Positions 26,306-31,603 of a stretch of 33,762 nt of DNA are shown here, in pieces. A model generated the notes under the pieces. The model saw only the letters and a list, made by a program, of their open reading frames with translations, ran no database searches and had not been told where the DNA came from. The stretch is taken from IMG/VR virus record IMGVR_UViG_3300030116_002265, positions 1 to 33,762 of that record. The stretch is one strand, 5' to 3'. Both the position numbers and the translations under genes were made by a program. Origin of the DNA: a virus. Position 1 is the first letter of the stretch, and each line of letters opens with the position of its first letter.

Positions 26306-26473
26306 CTAGCCTACCTTTTTGATTTGCTTGTTGTCAACTTCTTTTTCATATTCTCTTTTTGTGAGAAATGAAATCGTTCCGCCGACAGACCTATCATTTC
26401 TGTCAGCTAATTCTTTTAACTTTGTCCAAATACTAATCGGTACTGCTACTGATTTCCATTTACTCGGATCCAT
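26306..26473 (-). CDS. Small ribbon-helix-helix DNA-binding protein
   Basis: 55 residues, ATG at 26473 with AGGAAGG seven bases upstream, stop TAG at 26306. The sequence from KSVAVPISIWTKLKELADRN onward (strand KSVAVPI, helix SIWTKLKELADRN, turn DRSVGG, helix TISFLTKREYEKE) has the strand-helix-turn-helix layout of MetJ/Arc/CopG-type repressors, which bind DNA as dimers through the N-terminal strand. It stands between two structured intergenic stretches, consistent with a regulator of the replication operon or of itself. It is the only candidate transcription regulator I see in the window. Function is inferred from the pattern. Confidence 0.72.
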   Translation of the reverse strand: MDPSKWKSVAVPISIWTKLKELADRNDRSVGGTISFLTKREYEKEVDNKQIKKVG

Positions 26474-26494
26474 TTGTCGTCCTTCCTAATTAAT

Positions 26495-26556
26495 GATGAG
26501 GTAGGGGAGAAACCAAGGGAATCCACAAAAACCTTGGAACCTACCTCATCTTTTTT
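26495..26556. terminator. Long stable hairpin: + strand terminator or leader structure of the RHH gene
   Basis: A perfect 11-base stem GATGAGGTAGG/CCTACCTCATC (26495-26505 with 26540-26550) encloses a second perfect stem CCAAGG/CCTTGG (513-518 with 532-537). On the + strand it is followed by six T (26551-26556), giving a textbook intrinsic terminator, although no + strand gene precedes it. On the minus strand it lies just upstream of the RHH ribosome site, where it could control translation. Both readings are possible. Confidence 0.6.
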
Positions 26557-26695
26557 CGCAATTCGTTTGAGTGGTCTGGAGCTAATGTGGGAAATAAAAA
26601 AAACCACAATCAGACTCCTCAAACTGGCATCTCGGTGGCAAGGAGGAGGGTTATGCGAACCCCTATGAAAAAACCACTTTGATGTTATCTTAACT
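26557..26695 (-). other. Structured leader region without a gene
   Basis: No credible gene. An imperfect hairpin joins GTTTGAG near 26565 with CTCAAAC near 26624, with inner GTCTG/CAGAC and TGTGG/CCACA segments and an A-rich loop. A small GGGTT/AACCC hairpin lies near 26650-26664. Together with the stem at 26495 this makes a heavily folded leader of about 215 bases between a promoter candidate and the RHH gene. Confidence 0.4.
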
Positions 26696-26723
26696 CTTAT
26701 CACAACTATACCCACTTTGTCAA
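26696..26723 (-). promoter_or_regulatory. Sigma70-like promoter candidate for the RHH/replication operon
   Basis: On the minus strand a perfect -35 TTGACA (26723-26718) is followed after 16 bases by GATAAG (26701-26696), which matches four of six -10 consensus bases. It lies just after the stop of the nuclease gene and points toward the RHH gene and the replication genes beyond. Confidence 0.5.
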
Positions 26724-26731
26724 ATAAAAAC

Positions 26732-27193
26732 TTATATTTTTTTTCGTTCTTTTTTTAGTAGGTTAAATGTATGTTTTTGACTTTCATACAAAGAGCTTTG
26801 CCATGTTCTTTTTACATCATCTTCATTCATAAAATCATTCATGTGAATTTTTTTACTTACCTTTTGTAATTTTTCAACATTAAAAAAGAGAACTGCTTTT
26901 TGTCTGATGGAACACAAAGCTATGATGTCACAATCTTTTTTTGTGTAGGCCCGTTTGTCTCCACCTTTTGATGTAGAAAAGTTAAATAGCTTTTTATCAT
27001 TCAACCATGTTGCTGTCTTCACTTCTATTCTTTGAGGCACAAGTAAACTATCGTCTATTGACTTACACGCTATGATATCTGTGCCATCTTGTTTAACCAA
27101 GGAACATTCAACACCCATCATTGATAAAGCATAAACAACGAAAGCTTCTCCCGCCGTGCCTATCATCTTTTCCCCTCTTATGTCTTTAGCCAT
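26732..27193 (-). CDS. PD-(D/E)XK nuclease (PDDEXK_5 / resolvase-like)
   Basis: 153 residues. Catalytic residues of the PD-(D/E)XK fold are visible: E16 in GTAGEAFVVYAL, D39 in KQDGTDIIA, and E57-V-K59 in RIEVKTAT. The helix-strand order GEAFV...GVECSLVKQDGTDIIA...RIEVKT is that of archaeal Holliday-junction-resolvase-like and PDDEXK_5 nucleases. It overlaps the SNF2 helicase gene by 16 bases, so the two are cotranslated. Likely jobs are branched-DNA processing, host DNA breakdown or recombination. Specificity cannot be read from sequence. Confidence 0.85.
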   Translation of the reverse strand: MAKDIRGEKMIGTAGEAFVVYALSMMGVECSLVKQDGTDIIACKSIDDSLLVPQRIEVKTATWLNDKKLFNFSTSKGGDKRAYTKKDCDIIALCSIRQKAVLFFNVEKLQKVSKKIHMNDFMNEDDVKRTWQSSLYESQKHTFNLLKKERKKI

Positions 27194-28623
27194 TCTAATA
27201 CCCTTTCTCCCAAAGTTATACTTGCTAGTTTATTCTTGTTTAATAATGTCTTAACAATGTGAACATCAACTGTGTTAGGACACATTAGATCAACATATAA
27301 AACTGGATGATGTTGACCAACTCTATGTGCTCTATCTTCAGATTGTTTTCTTGACTCTAAATTAAAATCATTTGAGTAATAAATAACATTTGTCGCTGCA
27401 TGAAGTGTAATACCCATACCACCAGTTTGTGGATTAGATATGAAAAATTTCACATCATCTTCTAAATTTTGAAATTTTTCAATTGCATCTTGTCTGTCTT
27501 GCATGGTCGTATCGCCAAAGTAATTTACCACTGTGTTTGATCCATATGTTTGTTTTAACTTTTCTGTTATCTTTATGATGTCGTGTCTGAATCTAGACCA
27601 AATAATAATCTTGCCTTCCATCTCTTCGATTGTTTCCATTAACACATTCATACGATTGTTTGGTATCTCTTCTACTTCTCCGTTGTCTGTAACAAGATAA
27701 CCACATAGTAATTGTTGTAGTCTTAGCAATTGTGTCATGACCTCTGGAGCAGTAACCATCTCTCCAGTTTCAAGCAACGCCACTGAAGTTTTTTTAATAC
27801 TTTGATAATGTCGTTCTTGTTCTATTGTCAAATCAACTTGTCTTGTTGTGTATATCTTCGGTGGTAAATCTAATGCTTCTTCTTTTGTTGTACGATAAGA
27901 ATAGTGAGCAATCTTACATTTCATCTCTTCTAAATTTCTGTACCCAACAACCTGGTTGAAAGAGTGTGCTCCCATCTTCACACTTCTCACTACGGCATAC
28001 CTTCCTTGAAAAGACCAGTATGAATCAAACCCCATGATTTCTTTGTCTAAAAATAAAAACTGTGCATATAAGTCAAGAGGTGATTTTGTTATTGGTGCTC
28101 CAGTTAATATTCTTTTATACTTCGCATCCTCACCAAATTTTATAAGTGCCTTTGTTCTCTTTGCTTTTATATTTTTAATTGTTGTTGATTCGTCTATGGC
28201 TAAAAGAAACTCGCTTCTATGTGTTACCTTATCTAAATACTGCAACACTTTCTTTGTAGCAAAAGCCTCAACATTGACGAGAATGATTCTAAGTCTATGC
28301 CTCTCGACCACCGATTCACGGAGCATTTCCGTTTCTTTTTTTGTTAGACTAGATTTCCATGTGTAAACTTTATGTCTTATACTATCATGCAAATGAATAG
28401 GTATCTCGCTATTCTTCCAGTTCATGTATACACCTTTTGGTGCAACGATAACGGCACAATCAATTTCTGCTTTTTCATAAAGCCAAGCGATATTGTCAAT
28501 CAATACTTTTGACTTACCACAACCCATCTCCATGAAGTATGCAAAGTTTCTTTCCATGTAACTTTGTTCTAATGCTTCTTTTTGATGTTGATATGGTTTT
28601 GTTTTGTATTTAAAGTCTGTCAA
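27178..28623 (-). CDS. SNF2-family superfamily 2 helicase
   Basis: 481 residues from a TTG start that overlaps the preceding stop (TTGA). The next in-frame Met (residue 23) would remove the KPYQHQKEAL Q-motif region, so TTG is preferred. Motifs: Walker A MGCGKSK at 33-39, motif Ia APKGVYMNWK, motif II LLAIDESTTIKN, motif III TGAPI, motif V GMGITLHAATNVIYYS, motif VI QSEDRAHRVGQ. These are SNF2/Rad54-type double-stranded DNA translocase motifs. Many phages pair such a protein with a nuclease, as here. A role in replication fork or recombination processing is inferred. Confidence 0.93.
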   Translation of the reverse strand: MTDFKYKTKPYQHQKEALEQSYMERNFAYFMEMGCGKSKVLIDNIAWLYEKAEIDCAVIVAPKGVYMNWKNSEIPIHLHDSIRHKVYTWKSSLTKKETEMLRESVVERHRLRIILVNVEAFATKKVLQYLDKVTHRSEFLLAIDESTTIKNIKAKRTKALIKFGEDAKYKRILTGAPITKSPLDLYAQFLFLDKEIMGFDSYWSFQGRYAVVRSVKMGAHSFNQVVGYRNLEEMKCKIAHYSYRTTKEEALDLPPKIYTTRQVDLTIEQERHYQSIKKTSVALLETGEMVTAPEVMTQLLRLQQLLCGYLVTDNGEVEEIPNNRMNVLMETIEEMEGKIIIWSRFRHDIIKITEKLKQTYGSNTVVNYFGDTTMQDRQDAIEKFQNLEDDVKFFISNPQTGGMGITLHAATNVIYYSNDFNLESRKQSEDRAHRVGQHHPVLYVDLMCPNTVDVHIVKTLLNKNKLASITLGERVLEWLKT

Positions 28624-28805
28624 AATTTAGGTTCCCAAAAAATTCCATGATTGATTTTGTCTTTCCAATAATCTGCTTGTTCTTTACACCACCGTGCGTT
28701 GAGCTTGTCTTCATTCCACTCATGATCGTATTGTTTTTGTCTCCAATACTTTTCTTCTTTCAAGCAGTTATCAAACAGCTCTTCTTGTCTTTTGGGATCT
28801 TCCAT
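28620..28805 (-). CDS. Small charged hypothetical protein
   Basis: 61 residues, ATG with AGGAGAG upstream; its stop overlaps the SNF2 start and its start lies inside the end of the next upstream gene. Very rich in Lys, Glu, Asp and Trp (KEEKYWRQKQYDHEWNEDKL), probably helical. No known family. The good ribosome site and tight overlaps support a real gene. Confidence 0.6.
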   Translation of the reverse strand: MEDPKRQEELFDNCLKEEKYWRQKQYDHEWNEDKLNARWCKEQADYWKDKINHGIFWEPKF

Positions 28806-29157
28806 TATACTCTCCTGTTTCTATTGCCCTGGCCCAGTCTGCTAAAGTTCTAAATTCTATTTTTATATTATAATATTTAGCAACTCGGATACCTTTTCTC
28901 ATGCCTTGAGTTATTCCATGATCTCGATACACTGCCATAAGGTTAGCGTGTCGATACCATTTAAAAGCTCTTTTCATACCCATTGTTCTTTGACCAAGAT
29001 CTTGCTCGTTTAATACTTGAGTATAAAGCAAGTGTGATGCAAAAGGTGACTCTCCACGCATCAACGAATCATGAAGGCATAATCTTGCATATGTTGAGTT
29101 CTGTTCTTGACCAAAATTTTTATTGCCGCGAAACGGCGATTCTATGATAACTAACAT
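28771..29157 (-). CDS. DUF7768-type protein, nucleoside 2-deoxyribosyltransferase-like fold
   Basis: 128 residues beginning LVIIESPFRGNKNFGQEQNS, then YARLCLHDSLMRGESPFASH, LLYTQ and a C-terminal helix-strand unit. This is a widespread phage family I recognise (VIlESPyaG...YAr.c..DSL.rGEaP.aSHLLYTQ), currently called DUF7768. It is predicted to share the fold of nucleoside 2-deoxyribosyltransferases and related nucleotide-binding proteins. Its activity is not established; a role in nucleotide salvage or NAD/ADP-ribose chemistry is possible. Ribosome site AAAGGGAGAG. Confidence 0.8.
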   Translation of the reverse strand: MLVIIESPFRGNKNFGQEQNSTYARLCLHDSLMRGESPFASHLLYTQVLNEQDLGQRTMGMKRAFKWYRHANLMAVYRDHGITQGMRKGIRVAKYYNIKIEFRTLADWARAIETGEYNGRSQKTRRAV

Positions 29158-29177
29158 TGTCTCTCCCTTTTATTACG

Positions 29178-29206
29178 TTTTAATCACATTTTTTCCTATA
29201 TGTCAA
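29178..29206 (-). promoter_or_regulatory. Weak promoter candidate upstream of the DUF7768 gene
   Basis: On the minus strand TTGACA (29206-29201), 17 bases, then TTAAAA (29183-29178). The -35 is perfect and the -10 is poor. It lies in the only gap (58 bases) in this part of the leftward block. Confidence 0.3.
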
Positions 29207-29215
29207 TCAAAAAAA

Positions 29216-29605
29216 TTATTCGTAAGTATCTTCGGCCCAGGTTAAACTAGAACTTGACGACTGTTGTATAGAATACTTGTTTCTATATCGTTGTTCTTTT
29301 TCTCGTACTGCTTTTGGATCATCCTCAAATTTTTCTGCACATAGTTCTTCTGATTCTTCTGGTGTTAAAAAAGGTCCCCAGTAACCTTTGTGTGAGTCAA
29401 AGACATTTTTATCGTCTTTCTTCCAGTTTTCAAGTTTTGCTATCTTCTGGATCGTCTCCACTGGTGTCCCAATCTGGAGTGAAATAGAATGTGAGTCTCT
29501 CCCCACTTTCCACATTCTCTTTGCGACTGCTATCGCTAGGTGCGGATGGTTTGGGAAACTGGATGATGTTATCTCCAGTTTTATTGTGTATGTTTTTTTT
29601 GTCAC
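29216..29605 (-). CDS. Unknown protein; 5' end overlaps another frame (possible frameshift)
   Basis: 129 residues if read from the GTG at 29605, which overlaps the preceding stop (GTGA) but has a poor ribosome site. Only the part after 29430 (NWKKDDKNVFDSHKGYWGPF, ESEELCAEKFEDDPKAVREK) is free of competition and looks coding: acidic, soluble, phage-like. The 5' 176 bases are shared with the gene at 29430-29615 in another frame. Either this is an overlapping gene, or it is the C-terminal half of that gene joined by a one-base frameshift at a run of four A near 29433. Function unknown. Confidence 0.5.
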   Translation of the reverse strand: MTKKTYTIKLEITSSSFPNHPHLAIAVAKRMWKVGRDSHSISLQIGTPVETIQKIAKLENWKKDDKNVFDSHKGYWGPFLTPEESEELCAEKFEDDPKAVREKEQRYRNKYSIQQSSSSSLTWAEDTYE

Positions 29606-29615
29606 TCTTCTTCAT
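29430..29615 (-). CDS. Small hypothetical protein with IIQFPKP motif, possibly frameshifted
   Basis: 61 residues from ATG at 29615, with GGGAGAG five bases upstream, the best start in this area. It contains DNIIQFPKPSAPSD, echoing the DNVLKFPYKL entry of the preceding gene; such (I/V)xxFP starts are common in small phage proteins. It ends with an acidic PDWDTSGDDPEDSKT. If one A of a run near 29433 were removed, the frame would continue through ENWKKDD to 29216, making one acidic protein of about 132 residues. Real coding is likely; the true 3' end is uncertain. Confidence 0.55.
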   Translation of the reverse strand: MKKSDKKNIHNKTGDNIIQFPKPSAPSDSSRKENVESGERLTFYFTPDWDTSGDDPEDSKT

Positions 29616-29850
29616 CAATCTCTCCCTCTTCCAATATCATGCCTTGCATCAAACCCATTTTGGAACTTTCTAAGTACCAAAGAACTTCAGCAGGGTCTTG
29701 GAATGTAGATATAAGTTGGACTTGACCCTGTTTTGTTACCCCCATGATAACTACATTCTCCAACCTAGCTTTTGCCAAATCACATACTCGTTCTATTGGC
29801 ATTTGTGTCCTCTTTAATTTATAAGGAAATTTTAATACGTTGTCACTCAT
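29602..29850 (-). CDS. Small conserved phage protein, unknown
   Basis: 82 residues from ATG at 29850; the TGA of the zinc-ribbon gene overlaps this start (ATGA), and AAGGA lies upstream. It begins SDNVLKFPYKLKRTQ, has a beta core VVIMGVTKQGQVQLISTFQD, then VLWYLESSKMGLM and an acidic end EEGEIDEEE. This pattern (short basic lead, beta hairpin, WxLE..K helix) is common in small phage proteins near replication genes. Function unknown. Confidence 0.7.
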   Translation of the reverse strand: MSDNVLKFPYKLKRTQMPIERVCDLAKARLENVVIMGVTKQGQVQLISTFQDPAEVLWYLESSKMGLMQGMILEEGEIDEEE

Positions 29851-30020
29851 TTTTGTGGTTGTCCTTGGCAACAATCTTCAATTACTGCTTTGCATACAAC
29901 ACATTGTAAGTGTCCATGTACGTCTATTGTCTGTAAAACTGTCTTGCATCTCGGACATAGCTTCCCGGTACAATGGTCTTTTACATCTAAAATTGTTTGA
30001 TCTTTAGGTAGTTCTTCCAT
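29847..30020 (-). CDS. Small zinc-ribbon protein
   Basis: 57 residues, ATG at 30020, stop at 29847 overlapping the next start. Cysteines at 17, 22, 25, 40, 43, 50 and 51 form two knuckles (CTGKLCPRCKTV and QCVVCKAV) typical of a zinc ribbon, with a CC pair after them. Zinc ribbons of this size usually bind nucleic acid or a polymerase subunit. It overlaps the upstream gene by 17 bases. The protein is small, but the paired CxxC and the coupling on both sides make it convincing. Confidence 0.7.
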   Translation of the reverse strand: MEELPKDQTILDVKDHCTGKLCPRCKTVLQTIDVHGHLQCVVCKAVIEDCCQGQPQK

Positions 30021-30234
30021 TATTGTTCTCCTTTTTAATACATTTTATAGTCATTGAATGTGGAACTGGTATTGTATTTCTAATATTCCACATCATTTCA
30101 CTCAATCTTGTTTGGCATTTCTCTATTGTTTTGTAACCTTGTGGCTGTATCATGTCATGTATTTCAATACAATTAGGATTAGCGATTGGTGAGCAAAGTA
30201 ATATTATAGCAAAGAACATAATTAAATCTACCAT
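30004..30234 (-). CDS. Small secreted or membrane-anchored Cys-containing protein
   Basis: 76 residues. The first 18 residues (VDLIMFFAIILLCSPIANP) are a hydrophobic signal peptide or anchor. The rest has C22, C40 and C64 in a spacing seen in small exported phage proteins (CIEIHDMIQP, YKTIEKCQTRLSEMMWNIRN). It is probably sent to the periplasm or held in the inner membrane; superinfection exclusion is one possible role. First gene of the leftward block, next to the repeat array. Confidence 0.65.
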   Translation of the reverse strand: MVDLIMFFAIILLCSPIANPNCIEIHDMIQPQGYKTIEKCQTRLSEMMWNIRNTIPVPHSMTIKCIKKENNNGRTT

Positions 30235-30310
30235 GCTTTACTCTTTCTGCCAAACGCATATAGTGTTTCTGTCATATTTTTTTGTGTGTAAACTTTTTTT
30301 AAAAAATAGG

Positions 30311-30395
30311 TGTAACACTGTAACACTGTAACAAAACGTCTGTAACCCATACTGACACTAGAGTTTCTTGTTACACTTCTGTTACACTTGTTACA
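30311..30395. repeat. Opposed TGTAACA repeat array (operator or origin candidate)
   Basis: TGTAACA occurs at 30311, 30319 and 30327, with a near copy TGTAACC at 30341. Its exact reverse complement TGTTACA occurs at 30369, 30380 and 30389. The left copies are 8 bases apart; the right copies lie in an 11-then-9-base spacing with repeated ACTTC. The two groups face each other across about 20 bases. This looks like a binding array for a dimeric protein or an iteron-type origin. Confidence 0.75.
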
Positions 30396-30444
30396 CTTCA
30401 TATACGATTTATGATGACACGCGGGCATTTTTTTGTGTTTTGAA

Positions 30445-30473
30445 TTGAAAAAATATGGGGAAAACACTATTAT
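30445..30473 (+). promoter_or_regulatory. Promoter candidate for terS
   Basis: TTGAAA (30445-30450), 17 bases, TATTAT (30468-30473), each a five-of-six match to consensus. Transcription would begin almost at the ATG at 30480, and no good ribosome site precedes it, so the mRNA may be leaderless. Confidence 0.5.
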
Positions 30474-30479
30474 AAGGCT

Positions 30480-30989
30480 ATGCCAAAAGAAAAATTTCTT
30501 ACAAATAGACAAAAAGAATTTGCTAAATTTATAGTTGAAGGCACTTATTCCAATGCGGAATGTGCTAGAAAAGCTGGATATTCTGAAGGACAAGCAGCTA
30601 AAACTGCAAGTCTTTTGCTCAATGGTAAAGATTTTCCCCTGGTCGTGGATCATGTCAAAGATCTTCGTGAAGCCAGAGAAAAGAAATATGGTGTCACTTT
30701 GTTGGGTCAGTTGAAAAGATTCTCTGATCTTTCCAAGGGAGCAGAAGAGTCTGGACAATTTTCTGCTGCGGTCAATGCGGAGAAGATTAGATCTGCACTT
30801 GGTGGTCTTGCTATAGATAAAAGAGAAACAAATGTTGTACATCAATTAGATAAACTTTCTCGTGAAGAGATCGTGGCTCGACTCTCTGAGATCAGAAAAG
30901 CCTATCCGTCTGCATTCATTGAAGGTGATTATGAGGTAGTCGGAGAGGACAAGGGGAGGAAAACCCTCTCCGACAAGGGCGTTGATTAG
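30480..30989 (+). CDS. Terminase small subunit
   Basis: 169 residues. The N-terminal helix-turn-helix (LTNRQKEFAKFIVEGTYSNA, ECARKAGYSEGQAAKTASLL) is the classic Terminase_2/small terminase DNA-binding domain. It is followed by a helical oligomerisation region (VTLLGQLKRFSDLSKGAEES, AAVNAEKIRSALGGLAIDKR) and a charged tail. It would recognise phage DNA and feed the large subunit during packaging. It stands alone on the + strand between two leftward blocks, and no large subunit follows, which is unusual. The large antisense frame across it is a shadow. Confidence 0.88.
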   Translation: MPKEKFLTNRQKEFAKFIVEGTYSNAECARKAGYSEGQAAKTASLLLNGKDFPLVVDHVKDLREAREKKYGVTLLGQLKRFSDLSKGAEESGQFSAAVNAEKIRSALGGLAIDKRETNVVHQLDKLSREEIVARLSEIRKAYPSAFIEGDYEVVGEDKGRKTLSDKGVD

Positions 30990-31133
30990 CAATTCCCGTA
31001 ATTGCCTCGTGCTATTAAGAAATAACACACATAAATTTTGCAAGTCAAGTGACATTATTTTTTTCTAACTTTTTTGTTTCCGTTGTGCGTGTAAGAAATG
31101 TACTTGTCTTTTGCGTTTGTTTTTCGTTTGTGC
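30939..31133. other. Hairpins at the end of terS and the following gene-free stretch
   Basis: A perfect 10-base stem GTCGGAGAGG/CCTCTCCGAC (30939-30948 with 30965-30974) lies inside the last terS codons. GCAATT/AATTGC with a five-base loop (30989-31005) starts at the stop codon. Neither is directly followed by a T-run; T-rich bases appear only near 31048-31072. They could slow or end terS transcription or protect the mRNA end. I see no gene in 30990-31133. Confidence 0.4.
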
Positions 31134-31391
31134 CTATTCGCAGCTTGTTTTGCTTTGTGCATTCGTTTCATTCTTAAGTCCTTTCGTTAATTTAATTTCT
31201 TTGATGTCGTTTTGAAAAGCTTTTATACTTTCTGCAAGTTCCATGCAAAGATCGATACCATCCAATACGCCCTGGTATCTTTGTGAGTGTGGTTTACCCA
31301 CTAACTCACAATGTTCTATGTATAAATATCTGAGTCTTTCAACCTTCTGAAAAAGATTTTGTACTGATCCAGAAGGTCTACCCTTTCTCAT
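31134..31391 (-). CDS. Small helical hypothetical protein
   Basis: 85 residues. A basic start (RKGRPSGSVQNLFQKVERLR) is followed by YLYIEHCELVGKPHSQRYQG and a long helix LDGIDLCMELAESIKAFQND. GRPSGS-type starts are common in small DNA- or RNA-associated phage proteins. Its start overlaps the stop of the preceding gene (ATGA). No family recognised. Confidence 0.6.
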   Translation of the reverse strand: MRKGRPSGSVQNLFQKVERLRYLYIEHCELVGKPHSQRYQGVLDGIDLCMELAESIKAFQNDIKEIKLTKGLKNETNAQSKTSCE

Positions 31392-31603
31392 GTAGTCACC
31401 TTGTGTGGTCTCATTGCTCTCACCTTTAGCTCATTTTCCATTTTACCGATTGTGTTTGTTACATATCTTCTTTCTTTAGATACTGGATGTGTATAAATAT
31501 AAGTATCAGAGTGTGGATGATCTTCGTCCAGTTTATTTCTGTAAGTATACATACTTCTAACAAACAACTCTATTTCTTTTTGTGATATTTTAAGATGTGC
31601 CAT
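31388..31603 (-). CDS. Small hypothetical protein
   Basis: 71 residues with a good ribosome site (GAGAGGAG, seven bases). It overlaps the methyltransferase 3' end by 14 bases and the next start by four. The sequence is helical and charged (KISQKEIELFVRSMYTYRNK), then HPHSDTYIYTHPVSKERRYV, suggesting a small mixed fold. No known family. Cotranslation with the methyltransferase suggests a shared time of expression. Confidence 0.6.
   Translation of the reverse strand: MAHLKISQKEIELFVRSMYTYRNKLDEDHPHSDTYIYTHPVSKERRYVTNTIGKMENELKVRAMRPHKVTT

Larger units (their letters stand above)
30235..30479. promoter_or_regulatory. Divergent control region between early genes and terS
   Basis: 245 bases without a gene. 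It holds an A/T-rich stretch near 30270-30308, the TGTAACA repeat array (30311-30395) and a + strand promoter candidate (30445-30473). Transcription leaves it in both directions. On the minus strand TATATG near 30260 could serve as a -10, but no clear -35 is seen. Confidence 0.5.

Noticed and set aside
26630-26665. tRNA 3' end or attachment-site-like sequence on the minus strand (T-arm-like GGGTTCGCAT, then CCTCCTT-G-CCA)
   Set aside because: The matching 5' acceptor strand is absent within 80 bases, the T-loop lacks the conserved A, and no integrase is seen. Probably chance.
26446-26715. 89-residue minus frame across the structured leader
   Set aside because: It overlaps the better-supported RHH gene start and the hairpins, has a GTG start without a ribosome site, and reads as low-quality Ser/His/Pro sequence.
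30311-30395. CRISPR array
   Set aside because: Repeats are 7-8 bases, occur in two orientations and have no spacers of proper length.
30228-30845. 205-residue minus frame opposite terS
   Set aside because: Composition is shadow-like (runs of Phe, Ser, Cys), it covers the repeat array, and the + strand carries a clear small terminase.
30939-30974. Perfect 10-base inverted repeat in terS as an intrinsic terminator
   Set aside because: It lies before the stop codon and has no T-run. Kept only as a noted hairpin.
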